A DNA stretch of 64,000 nt from Pseudomonas sp. ADAK13. GTDB lineage: Bacteria; Pseudomonadota; Gammaproteobacteria; Pseudomonadales; Pseudomonadaceae. The first letter of the stretch is position 1; each line of letters starts with the position of its first letter. The stretch spans positions 5,332,001 through 5,396,000 of the forward strand of contig NZ_CP052860.1 of NCBI RefSeq assembly GCF_012935715.1. The letters are read 5' to 3'. The notes under the pieces were generated by a model. It ran no database searches and was not told the DNA's origin. It saw only the letters and a list, made by a program, of their open reading frames with translations. The position numbers and the translations under genes were made by a program. Positions 9,601 through 17,012 of this stretch are shown here, piece by piece.

Positions 9601-10422
9601 GCCGCGCTGGACGAGCCCGACGACCTGAACCCGCTGGCGGCCAAGGTGCGCAGCGAGCGTGAGGCCTTGCGCCTGTCGGGCCTGGACGAGGAGGCCGCCG
9701 CGAAACAGGCGGGCTGGCGGATCTTCGGCGCCAAGCCCGGTGCCTACGGTGCCGGTGTGCAGGGCGCAATCGACGGGCGCCTGTGGCAGAGCCGTGAAGA
9801 CCTGGCCGAGGTTTACCTGAACTGGGGCGGCTACGCCTATGGCGGCTCCGATGACGGCACCGCCGCCCGCGAACAGTTTGCCCAGCGCTTGAGCCAGGTG
9901 CAGGCGGTGTTGCAGAACCAGGACAACCGCGAGCATGACTTGCTCGACTCTAATGATTACTACCAATTCCAGGGCGGTATGCTTGCCGCCGTGGAAACCC
10001 TGAGCGGCGACAAGGCCGCCAGCTATCATGGCGACCACAGCCAGCCGGACCTGCCGAAGGTCCGCACACTGAAGGAAGAGTTGAACCGGGTGATTCGTGC
10101 CCGGGCGGCCAACCCGAAGTGGATCGAAGGGGTGAAGCGCCACGGCTACAAAGGCGCGTTCGAGATGGCGGCCACCGTGGACAATCTGTTCGCGTTCGAC
10201 GCCACCACCGCGCTGATCGACGATCATCAGTACGCGTTGCTGGCCGACGCCTATCTGCTCGACCCGGACACCCGGGCCTTTGTGCAGCAGCACAACCCGG
10301 ATGCCCTGCGGGACATGACCGAGCGCATGCTCGAAGCCCAGCAGCGCGGCCTGTGGCAGGAGCCCGGGGCGTACCGTGAGGCGTTGGAAAACCTGTTGTT
10401 GGATATAGAAGAAGGCAGTTGA
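6649..10422 (+). CDS. cobN: Aerobic cobaltochelatase large subunit CobN
   Basis: 1257 residues, the expected size for CobN, the catalytic subunit that inserts Co2+ into hydrogenobyrinate a,c-diamide at the cost of ATP. Landmarks of the CobN/BchH family are the HVGKHGNLEWLPGKGVGLS region and, further on, YGAGVQGAIDGRLW and YLNWGGYAYGG. It lies three bases after cobW and shares its stop with the start of the chlI-like gene (TGATG). No cobS or cobT is present here; the AAA+ and vWA partners downstream are of ChlI/ChlD type. The very long minus-strand frame opposite it is a composition artefact. Confidence 0.96.
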   Translation: MHLLRTQPGGFVSDDNIADLGQTPAELVILCSGDSSLALLAEAAQQLPEDYPSLRLANPMQVQNHASVDLYVDEVLRHAKVILISLHGGIGYWRYGIERLVELAERGVQLILVPGDDRPDPELSGLSTVGVEERDRLWHFLRQGGLGNALDFYRCLAAGYLGRDYAWDEPQTLPRTAIYHPHKANARLNDWQADWQPGVPVAAVLFYRSHLQAANTGFIDVFCQRLQAAGLNPLPMAVASLKEPGCLTVVEDLLDEVHASVILNTTGFAQSSPEAPHLRPFRRNIPVIQAICAQDNEPGWQASEQGLGPRDLAMHIALPELDGRIISRPISFKDLAWRSERSQSDVVCYRAQPERMDFVAELARRWVDLARVPNGEKRIALILANYPTRDGRIGNGVGLDTPAAALNILRALKIEGYPLPDVLPESGTALIQELLGGVSNDLDSLDLRPCHQSLALDDYEAMFNRLPESNRQAVLARWGTPHNDPMFRDGRMMIAGLRFGLTFVGIQPARGYQVDASAVYHDPDLVPPHGYLAFYFWLRQTYGAHGVIHVGKHGNLEWLPGKGVGLSENCWPDALLGPLPNISPFIVNDPGEGAQAKRRTQAVIIDHLMPPLTRAETYGPLRDLELLADEYYEAQLLDPRRARELQKDILKLVRETRIDQELALDENLDNDADAAIWLPRLDTYLCDLKESQIRDGLHIFGESPEGRLRIDTLLALLRIPRGDGRGPQSSLLRVLAKAFELGFDPLDCALAEPWTGRRPEVLQKIDTQLWRTAGDTRERLELYAARLIEQALEGPVEQLEERGWEDVKSVIESLRIVVAPRLDACGPAEMRGLLDALSGRFVPAGPSGAPSRGRLDVLPTGRNFFSVDVRNLPTTTAWRIGFQSANLILERHLQDHGDHLRQLGLSVWGTATMRTGGDDIAQAMALMGVRPVWATGSQRVDDFEILPISLLDRPRVDVTLRVSGFFRDAFANLIRLFDAAVQAVAALDEPDDLNPLAAKVRSEREALRLSGLDEEAAAKQAGWRIFGAKPGAYGAGVQGAIDGRLWQSREDLAEVYLNWGGYAYGGSDDGTAAREQFAQRLSQVQAVLQNQDNREHDLLDSNDYYQFQGGMLAAVETLSGDKAASYHGDHSQPDLPKVRTLKEELNRVIRARAANPKWIEGVKRHGYKGAFEMAATVDNLFAFDATTALIDDHQYALLADAYLLDPDTRAFVQQHNPDALRDMTERMLEAQQRGLWQEPGAYREALENLLLDIEEGS

Positions 10423-11420
10423 TGACCGACCTCCCGCATTTCCCGCTGTCTGCCGTTGTCGGCGCCGATGACCTGAAACTGGCCCTGTGCCTGACCGCCA
10501 TCGACCCGAAAATTGGCGGCGTGCTGATCGAAGGCCCGCGCGGCATGGCCAAGTCCACCCTGGCGCGCGGCCTGGCAGACCTGCTCGCCAGTGGTCAGTT
10601 CGTCACGCTGCCCTTGGGCGCTACCGAGGAACGGCTGGTGGGTACCCTCGATCTGGACGCGGCGCTCGGCGAGGGCCGCGCACAGTTTTCCCCGGGCGTG
10701 CTGGCCAAGGCTGACGGTGGCGTGCTCTATGTCGATGAAGTCAACTTGCTGCCCGACCATCTGGTGGACCTGCTGCTGGACGTGGCCGCCAGCGGCACCA
10801 ACCTGATCGAGCGCGACGGGATTTCCCACCGGCATTCGGCGCGCTTTGTGTTGATCGGCACCATGAACCCGGAAGAGGGCGAGTTGCGCCCGCAATTGCT
10901 CGACCGGTTTGGTTTCAACGTGGCGCTGAGCGGGCACACCCAGCCCGCCGAGCGTGGGCAGATCATCCGTCGCCGCCTGGATTTCGACAACGATCCCCAG
11001 GGTTTCTGCGAGCAATGGGCCGATCAGCAGGCCGCGTTGCGCGAGCGCTGCACCCAGGCACGGGCGCTGTTGGAGAGCATCCCGCTGGATGACCAGGCGC
11101 TGGCGCAGATTACCGAGCGCTGCTTTGCCGCTGGTGTGGACGGCTTGCGCGCAGACCTGGTCTGGCTGCGTGGCGCCCGTGCCCATGCGGCTTGGCGGGG
11201 CGCTACGGCCATCAGCGAAGAAGATATCGAAGCCGTCGCGGAATTTGCCCTGCGCCATCGCCGCCAGGAGCAATCCCCGCCTGCAACGCCGCCCGCTGGC
11301 GGTCAATCACCCAAGCCCAATGATGCACCTGAAGGCCAGGGCCAATGGGGCGACATGCCCGCACCCGCACTGCCGACAGGCGCTCGCCGAGCCGTGCCCA
11401 CCTGGCCAAAAAAGCCCTAG
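10422..11420 (+). CDS. AAA+ ATPase, magnesium-chelatase ChlI type (putative cobaltochelatase motor)
   Basis: 332 residues. The Walker A-like motif is GPRGMAKST, Walker B is GVLYVDEVNLLP, and sensor 1 is GTMNPEEGELRPQLLDRFG; the insert pattern is that of ChlI/BchI. The ATG overlaps the cobN stop by one base. In pseudomonads, genes of this type replace CobS as the ATPase beside cobN, so it is inferred to power cobalt insertion rather than chlorophyll synthesis. The C-terminal ~50 residues are Pro/Gly-rich and end in VPTWPKKP. Its 3' end overlaps the next ORF by 76 bases. Confidence 0.9.
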   Translation: MTDLPHFPLSAVVGADDLKLALCLTAIDPKIGGVLIEGPRGMAKSTLARGLADLLASGQFVTLPLGATEERLVGTLDLDAALGEGRAQFSPGVLAKADGGVLYVDEVNLLPDHLVDLLLDVAASGTNLIERDGISHRHSARFVLIGTMNPEEGELRPQLLDRFGFNVALSGHTQPAERGQIIRRRLDFDNDPQGFCEQWADQQAALRERCTQARALLESIPLDDQALAQITERCFAAGVDGLRADLVWLRGARAHAAWRGATAISEEDIEAVAEFALRHRRQEQSPPATPPAGGQSPKPNDAPEGQGQWGDMPAPALPTGARRAVPTWPKKP

Positions 11421-12076
11421 GCATTCGCCCCAAGCCTGATGCGGGGGCGGATGCGCGGCCCAAGGCGGGTCGACTGAACAAGGGCCGGCGAGGCCAGGCG
11501 CGCAGCGCGGCGCAAGGTTCGATCAACTGGCCGGGCACGCTGCTCGGCGGGCGACCGCAACGCCGTGAAGACCTGTTGTATCAACTGCGCAGCCGCACGC
11601 CCCATGAGCTGTGGCTGGTAATTGTCGATGCATCGGCCTCCACCCGGCGGCATCAGTCGTTGAGCGATGCCAAGGGGTTGCTGGCCCAGCTGTTTGACGA
11701 TGCCTATCGGCAGCGGGCGCGCATGGCGTTGCTCACTGCGAGCGGGCAGTCGCCGAAATGGCAGGTGCAGGGATTAAAGGCAGCCAAGGGGCTCAATCAC
11801 TGGCTTGATGGCCTCGGCGCAGGCGGCGGCACGCCATTGTTGGCAGCGCTGAACGAAGCGGGGCAGTGGTTGGCGGCCAGACACACGCGTTATCCGGCGG
11901 AGCAGCAGCGGTTGCTGGTGATCACCGATGGACGGCTGAAGGATGTGACGGGGCTGCCGCCACTGGGCTGCCCGGGCTTGCTGGTGGACATCGAGCGCGG
12001 CCCGATTCGGTTGGGGCGCGCGAGGCAGCTGGCTACGGAGTTACAGATTGATTATCGGCATATCGATAACCTGTAA
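11345..12076 (+). CDS. vWA-domain protein, ChlD C-terminal type (putative cobaltochelatase subunit)
   Basis: 243 residues at the longest start. The first ~60 are basic and low-complexity. The von Willebrand A domain follows, with the MIDAS motif DASAST near residue 95 and the later [10 protein letters not shown] and ITDGR segments. It resembles the C-terminal third of ChlD/BchD without the AAA+ half, so with the upstream ChlI-like ATPase it could rebuild an I/D motor for CobN. The true start is uncertain: no clear ribosome site precedes 11345, and a later non-ATG start is possible. Its 3' end overlaps the convergent DUF1853 gene by 44 bases. Confidence 0.8.
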   Translation: MGRHARTRTADRRSPSRAHLAKKALGIRPKPDAGADARPKAGRLNKGRRGQARSAAQGSINWPGTLLGGRPQRREDLLYQLRSRTPHELWLVIVDASASTRRHQSLSDAKGLLAQLFDDAYRQRARMALLTASGQSPKWQVQGLKAAKGLNHWLDGLGAGGGTPLLAALNEAGQWLAARHTRYPAEQQRLLVITDGRLKDVTGLPPLGCPGLLVDIERGPIRLGRARQLATELQIDYRHIDNL

Positions 12077-13019
12077 GCGCCGGCACATTCGGCCAGAGAT
12101 CCGCCACCAGGAACAAGCGTTCGGCCTCTTCCCACTCGCCTTCGCTGTTTTCCACCAGGCGCACCAGCAATTGAGCGGGCGCCATGGGGTCCAGTTCGGT
12201 TAGCCAGTGCTGCATCCGGGCCGCGTCCCAGGCTTCGTCCGCCGGGTAGTGTGCCGGCGCCAGCCACGCGTGGCGGGGCAGCGGTTGCCAGCGACCGGCG
12301 GGGCTTTGTTCGATAAACCTCGACCAGTCGCGCTGATGCAGCCAGCGCCCATTTAAATGCTGCGGATGCGCGCCCACCGGCGCGTGCGCCATGCCGGGCC
12401 AGGGGTAGAGCAAATACCCGCCCAGCCATAGATGGGCATCAAAGTCCTGGATATCCAGGGCCGCCAGCACTTCACGGCTCTCCGGCCGGGCGGAGATCGG
12501 CAGTTGATGCTGGGCCAGATGGGCCAGCTTGCGGTCCAGCCGGTCGTGGCAGCCCGGGCCCAGCCATTGGGCGGCGTCCCGGCCGTCGCCGTCCTGGGGG
12601 CCGAGGTAGAGTTTGATCGCCAGTTCCAGATGGTGCACGCCGTCTCGGTCACGCAGCAGCATGTCGAGCTCGCCCAGGGTATGCCCGGCCTGGCGGATCG
12701 GCAGGTTGGCCGCGAGCAATTCCACGCCCGGCGCATGCTGCACAGCAAATTGCCACAACCGTTCGTAATACAACCCCAGCCGCCGGGTGCGTGCCTGGCT
12801 CAGCCAGTGCAGCAGGGCGCTGCTGTCCCGGTCCAGTTGGCGCAGCCAGTGCTCCAGCAAATGCGGGGCCTGCACCCAGTCGCTGCCGGTCAGCGGGTGA
12901 CGTTGCGGCCAGGGCGTTTGCGCGAGCATCGGCGGGGCGAGCATCACCCACGCGAGGTCGCGCACCTCGGGGTGACGCAGTTGGCGGGGCAAGTGCTGTA
13001 AATCAGGGAACAGGGTCAT
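12033..13019 (-). CDS. DUF1853 family protein
   Basis: 328 residues of a conserved proteobacterial family of unknown function (DUF1853). Recognisable segments are [18 protein letters not shown] at the N-terminus, the [25 protein letters not shown] block and the [10 protein letters not shown] motif. The acidic/Lys pattern GELD...E.AIK resembles the catalytic core of restriction-like nuclease folds (E/D-xK), but that is only a resemblance. The start at 13019 was chosen over the open frame to 13121. It is divergent from nadK and convergent with the vWA gene. Confidence 0.85.
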   Translation of the reverse strand: MTLFPDLQHLPRQLRHPEVRDLAWVMLAPPMLAQTPWPQRHPLTGSDWVQAPHLLEHWLRQLDRDSSALLHWLSQARTRRLGLYYERLWQFAVQHAPGVELLAANLPIRQAGHTLGELDMLLRDRDGVHHLELAIKLYLGPQDGDGRDAAQWLGPGCHDRLDRKLAHLAQHQLPISARPESREVLAALDIQDFDAHLWLGGYLLYPWPGMAHAPVGAHPQHLNGRWLHQRDWSRFIEQSPAGRWQPLPRHAWLAPAHYPADEAWDAARMQHWLTELDPMAPAQLLVRLVENSEGEWEEAERLFLVADLWPNVPALTGYRYADNQSVTP

Positions 13020-13162
13020 GGTCCGAGCATAGCCTTTTACAGCCGGGAAGGGGGCTGAGAACCGTTGTCGTCTGGGGTTTGCGGCGACAAAGGATTTTGT
13101 GTAACGCCGGCTTTCGCCCATAATCGTTCTTTTTTGCAGAACCCGAACCCCGCAGGAGCCCC

Positions 13163-14053
13163 ATGGAGCAATTTCGCAATATCGGCATTATCGGTCGCCT
13201 GGGCAGTACCCAGGTGTTGGACACCGTCCGCCGGCTGAAAAAGTTTCTGCTCGAGCGCCACCTGCATGTGATCCTCGAAGACACCATCGCTGAAATCCTC
13301 CCGGGCCACGGCCTGCAAACCTCGTCGCGCAAAATGCTCGGTGAAGTCTGCGACATGGTGATCGTGGTGGGCGGCGACGGCAGCCTGCTGGGCGCCGCCC
13401 GTGCGCTGGCGCGGCATAACGTGCCGGTGCTGGGGATCAACCGTGGGAGCCTGGGGTTCCTCACCGATATTCGCCCCGACGAGCTGGAAGTCGAAGTGGC
13501 CAAGGTGCTGGACGGTCACTACCTGGTGGAAAACCGTTTCCTGCTGCAGGCTGAAGTGCGCCGCCACGGTGAAGCCATCGGCCAGGGCGATGCCCTCAAC
13601 GACGTGGTGCTGCACCCTGGCAAATCGACGCGGATGATCGAGTTCGAGCTGTACATCGACGGCCAGTTCGTGTGCAGCCAGAAGGCCGACGGCCTGATCG
13701 TCGCCACACCGACCGGCTCTACCGCGTACGCGCTGTCTGCCGGCGGGCCGATCATGCATCCCAAGCTGGATGCCATTGTGATCGTGCCGATGTACCCCCA
13801 TATGTTGTCCAGCAGACCGATTGTGGTCGACGGCAACAGTGAGTTGAAAATCGTGGTCTCCAAAGACATGCAGATCTACCCGCAAGTCTCCTGCGACGGG
13901 CAGAACCATTTCACCTGCGCCCCCGGTGACACCATCACCGTGAGCAAAAAGGCGCAGAAGCTGCGGTTGATCCATCCGCTGGACCACAACTACTACGAAG
14001 TGTGCCGGACCAAGCTGGGCTGGGGCAGCCGCTTGGGGGGTGGAGGCGACTGA
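13163..14053 (+). CDS. nadK: NAD kinase
   Basis: 296 residues. It phosphorylates NAD+ to NADP+ with ATP or polyphosphate. Family motifs are present: the catalytic [22 protein letters not shown], and the NAD-binding [16 protein letters not shown]. Length matches Pseudomonas NadK. An AGGAGC ribosome site lies just upstream of the ATG. Its stop overlaps the start of the phosphoesterase gene (TGATG), opening a plus-strand run of closely packed genes that reaches pepN. Confidence 0.97.
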   Translation: MEQFRNIGIIGRLGSTQVLDTVRRLKKFLLERHLHVILEDTIAEILPGHGLQTSSRKMLGEVCDMVIVVGGDGSLLGAARALARHNVPVLGINRGSLGFLTDIRPDELEVEVAKVLDGHYLVENRFLLQAEVRRHGEAIGQGDALNDVVLHPGKSTRMIEFELYIDGQFVCSQKADGLIVATPTGSTAYALSAGGPIMHPKLDAIVIVPMYPHMLSSRPIVVDGNSELKIVVSKDMQIYPQVSCDGQNHFTCAPGDTITVSKKAQKLRLIHPLDHNYYEVCRTKLGWGSRLGGGGD

Positions 14054-15024
14054 TGCTCGATCCCGCGCGTAGCTACGACCTGATTGGTGACGTGCACGGT
14101 TGCGCTCATACCCTTGAGCACTTGCTCGACCAATTGGGTTACCACAAGCAGGGCGGCACCTGGCGCCACCCGTCGCGAATGGCCGTGTTCCTCGGCGATA
14201 TCATCGACCGCGGGCCGCGTATCCGCGAGGCGCTGCACATCGTCCACGACATGACCGAGGCCGGCCAGGCGCTGTGCATCATGGGTAACCATGAGTTCAA
14301 CGCGCTGGGCTGGAGCACGCCGGCCACCCCGGGCAGCGGCAAGCAATTCGTGCGCGAGCACACGCCACGCCATGCGCGGTTGATCCAGGAAACCCTGACC
14401 CAGTTCGAACAGCACCCGGCGGACTGGCACGACTTCCTCGGCTGGTTCTACGAGATGCCGCTGTTTGTCGATGCCGGGCGGTTCCGCGTGGTGCACGCGT
14501 GCTGGGACAACTGCTTTATCGAACCCCTGCGCGCGCATTTCCCGGACGGCTGCATCGACCAGCACTTCCTGCAAGCCGCCGCCGTGCCCGGCAGTTTCGC
14601 CAGCAATGCCTTCGACCGCCTGCTGCGCGGCACCGACATGCGCCTGCCGGACGGCCTGACCCTGACCGGTGGCGACGGCCTGACGCGCTCGTTTTTCCGC
14701 ACCAAATTCTGGGAAGACGACCCGAAGACCTACGGCGACATCGTGTTCCAGCCCGATGCGCTTCCGGAGCCGGTGGCCGCCACGCCACTCTCGTCCAGCG
14801 AGAAAAATTCCCTGCTGCGCTATGGCGTCGACGAACCGTTGCTGTTCGTCGGCCACTACTGGCGCAGCGGCAAACCGGCGCCGATCCGCCCGAACCTGGC
14901 CTGTCTGGACTACAGCGCAGTGCTGTACGGCAAGCTGGTGGCCTACCGGCTGGATCAGGAAACCCGCCTGGACCCGCGTAAATTCGTTTGGGTCGACGTC
15001 GAGCGCCCTGAGGTTATTTCATGA
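14053..15024 (+). CDS. Metallophosphoesterase (PPP/ApaH-like)
   Basis: 323 residues. Calcineurin-like metal-binding motifs appear in order: LIGDVHGC (GDxHG, about residue 11), FLGDIIDRGP (GDxxDRG) and MGNHEFNAL (GNHE). The rest, including the late FVGHYW histidine motif, fits a PPP-type serine/threonine phosphatase or diadenosine-polyphosphatase-like enzyme; the substrate cannot be told. The ATG at 14053 overlaps the nadK stop, and the 3' end overlaps the rhomboid start by four bases. Confidence 0.88.
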   Translation: MLDPARSYDLIGDVHGCAHTLEHLLDQLGYHKQGGTWRHPSRMAVFLGDIIDRGPRIREALHIVHDMTEAGQALCIMGNHEFNALGWSTPATPGSGKQFVREHTPRHARLIQETLTQFEQHPADWHDFLGWFYEMPLFVDAGRFRVVHACWDNCFIEPLRAHFPDGCIDQHFLQAAAVPGSFASNAFDRLLRGTDMRLPDGLTLTGGDGLTRSFFRTKFWEDDPKTYGDIVFQPDALPEPVAATPLSSSEKNSLLRYGVDEPLLFVGHYWRSGKPAPIRPNLACLDYSAVLYGKLVAYRLDQETRLDPRKFVWVDVERPEVIS

Positions 15025-15896
15025 GTACCGTGGCTGTTTTACGTTTGCCGCTGGCGGTGGATTTGAGTGGTTTCGTCAAACTGCTGCAACGCATGCAAGT
15101 GCCCCATCGCGTGAGCGAGGAAGCCGGGGAACAGGTGTTGTGGGTGCCCGATGCCATCAGTGAAGACGTGAAGGTCTTGTACCAGCGTTTTCCTGCCGGG
15201 GACCCGGACCAGCAACTGGATATTCCGGACCAGGCACCGCCGGCCCGGCGCCCCGGGTTTGTCCAGCAGTTGCGCCACAGCCCGGTCACCGGGCTGGTGC
15301 TGCTGCTGAGCATCATTGTCGGTGCGGTCACGCTGTTGGGGGATAACCTGCAGGCGATGAGCTGGCTGACTTTCCTGCCGTTCAGCGTGGTCGGTGAGTA
15401 CATCCGTTTTACGCCATTGACCGACAGCCTGGCGTCCGGGCAGTGGTGGCGTTTGGTCACGCCGATGCTGATCCACTTCGGCATCCTGCACCTGGCCATG
15501 AACGGCATGTGGTACTGGGAGCTGGGGCGGCGTATCGAGCTGCGCCAGGGCAGTGTCAACCTGCTGGGCCTGACGCTGTTGTTCAGCCTGGTGTCCAACT
15601 ACGCTCAATATTATTTTGGTGGTCCCGGCCTGTTTGGCGGGTTGTCCGGCGTGCTGTACGGCTTGCTCGGGCATTGCTGGATCTATCAATTGTTGTCGCC
15701 CAATCCGGTGTATCGCCTGCCTCGCGGGGTGTTGGTGATGATGCTGGTGTGGCTGGTGCTCTGCCTGTCGGGCCTGGTCTCGATGATCGGCTTCGGCGAA
15801 ATCGCCAACGCGGCCCACGTGGGCGGCCTGGTGATCGGGTGCCTGACCGGCTTGCTGGGTGGCTTGTACAGCCGCCGCAAAATGTCTCCTATTTAG
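15021..15896 (+). CDS. Rhomboid family intramembrane serine protease (GlpG-like)
   Basis: 291 residues. A soluble N-terminal domain of about 80 residues is followed by six hydrophobic segments. The catalytic dyad is visible as S209 in GGLSGVLYG and H266 in NAAHVGGL. The HxxxxN element, important for the oxyanion site, is seen in HLAMNGMWYWELG. It cleaves membrane proteins within the lipid bilayer. The four-base overlap with the upstream phosphoesterase indicates co-translation. Confidence 0.9.
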   Translation: MSTVAVLRLPLAVDLSGFVKLLQRMQVPHRVSEEAGEQVLWVPDAISEDVKVLYQRFPAGDPDQQLDIPDQAPPARRPGFVQQLRHSPVTGLVLLLSIIVGAVTLLGDNLQAMSWLTFLPFSVVGEYIRFTPLTDSLASGQWWRLVTPMLIHFGILHLAMNGMWYWELGRRIELRQGSVNLLGLTLLFSLVSNYAQYYFGGPGLFGGLSGVLYGLLGHCWIYQLLSPNPVYRLPRGVLVMMLVWLVLCLSGLVSMIGFGEIANAAHVGGLVIGCLTGLLGGLYSRRKMSPI

Positions 15897-15911
15897 TTAA
15901 GGAAGAGTCTT

Positions 15912-16172
15912 ATGTCCTCTTTTGTCGAAATGATCGAAAACATCACCCCGGACATCTACGAGAGCCTCAAGCTCGCCGTGGAAATCGGCAAATGGTCCGA
16001 TGGCCGCAAGCTCACCGCCGAGCAGCGTGAACTGTCGCTGCAGGCGGTGATCGCCTGGGAACTGCAGAACCTGCCGGAAGACCAGCGCACCGGCTACATG
16101 GGCCCGCAGGAATGCGCCTCGAAGTCGGCACCGGTGCCGAACATCCTGTTCAAGTCGGATGCCATCCATTGA
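15912..16172 (+). CDS. YeaC-like protein (DUF1315)
   Basis: 86-residue conserved gammaproteobacterial protein of unknown function (DUF1315/YeaC). It begins SSFVEMIENITPDIYESLKLAVEIGKW and contains the conserved GYMGPQ segment. A ribosome site (AAGGAAGAG) precedes the ATG. It lies 15 bases after the rhomboid gene in the same operon. Confidence 0.87.
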   Translation: MSSFVEMIENITPDIYESLKLAVEIGKWSDGRKLTAEQRELSLQAVIAWELQNLPEDQRTGYMGPQECASKSAPVPNILFKSDAIH

Positions 16173-16999
16173 TTGAGATTGGCCGTGGTGCAGTCAGCAA
16201 AATGTCGGCGCAGTTGGGTGAGTCGACCGTTCAATACGCGTTTCGCCTCGGCGACACCGAGGTGCCGGTCAACCCGTTGATCGGCACCACCGTGCGCCTG
16301 GAATACCTCGGCGCGATTCATTGCACCCATTGCGGTCGCAAGACCAAGACCAGTTTCAGCCAGGGTTACTGCTACCCGTGCATGACCAAACTGGCCCAGT
16401 GCGACCTGTGCATCATGAGCCCCGAGCGCTGCCATTACGACGCTGGCACCTGCCGCGATCCGGCCTGGGGTGAAAAATTCTGCATGACCGACCACGTGGT
16501 GTACCTGGCGAATTCGTCGGGGATCAAGGTCGGCATCACGCGCGCCAGCCAGTTGCCAACCCGCTGGCTGGACCAGGGCGCCAGCCAGGCGCTGCCGATC
16601 ATGCGTGTTGCCACGCGCCAGCAATCGGGTTTCGTCGAAGACCTGTTCCGCAGCCAGGTGGCCGACAAGACCAACTGGCGCGCGCTGCTCAAGGGCGATG
16701 CCCAGGCAGTCGACCTTGCGCAGGTGCGCGATGAACTGTTCGCCAGCTGTGCCGAAGGCTTGCTCGGTTTGCAGGAACGCTTTGGCCTGCAGGCCATCCA
16801 ACCGGTGACCGACATCGAACCGATCGAAATCCGCTACCCGATCGAGCACTATCCGACCAAGATCGTCAGCTTCAACCTGGACAAGAACCCGATTGCCGAA
16901 GGCACGCTGATGGGGATCAAGGGCCAATACCTGATCTTCGACACCGGCGTGATCAACATTCGTAAATACACGGCCTACCAGCTCGCCGTGCATCAGTAG
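16169..16999 (+). CDS. DUF2797 protein with zinc-ribbon-like cysteines
   Basis: About 276 residues of the DUF2797 family (unknown function). Cysteine pairs CTHCGRKT, CYPC and CDLC lie in the first 80 residues and suggest bound zinc. The following segment (FCMTDHVVYLANSSGIKVGITR) recalls GIY-YIG-like folds, but no catalytic assignment is made. The start is ambiguous: the TTG at 16169 overlaps the yeaC stop and suggests coupling, while the first ATG is at 16202; neither has a strong ribosome site. It ends 13 bases before pepN. Confidence 0.82.
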   Translation: MIEIGRGAVSKMSAQLGESTVQYAFRLGDTEVPVNPLIGTTVRLEYLGAIHCTHCGRKTKTSFSQGYCYPCMTKLAQCDLCIMSPERCHYDAGTCRDPAWGEKFCMTDHVVYLANSSGIKVGITRASQLPTRWLDQGASQALPIMRVATRQQSGFVEDLFRSQVADKTNWRALLKGDAQAVDLAQVRDELFASCAEGLLGLQERFGLQAIQPVTDIEPIEIRYPIEHYPTKIVSFNLDKNPIAEGTLMGIKGQYLIFDTGVINIRKYTAYQLAVHQ

Positions 17000-17012
17000 A
17001 AGGACGACAGAC

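Noticed and set aside
5902..10293. 1463-residue minus-strand open frame opposite cobW/cobN
   Set aside because: Its sequence is the low-complexity, Gln/His/Arg-rich kind made by reading high-GC codons in antisense. The plus-strand CobN has family motifs end to end.
10422..12076. Frameshift splitting one ChlI-ChlD fusion gene
   Set aside because: The ATPase ends in a conserved-looking WPKKP tail and the vWA part is a known separate partner, so two genes are more likely than one broken gene.
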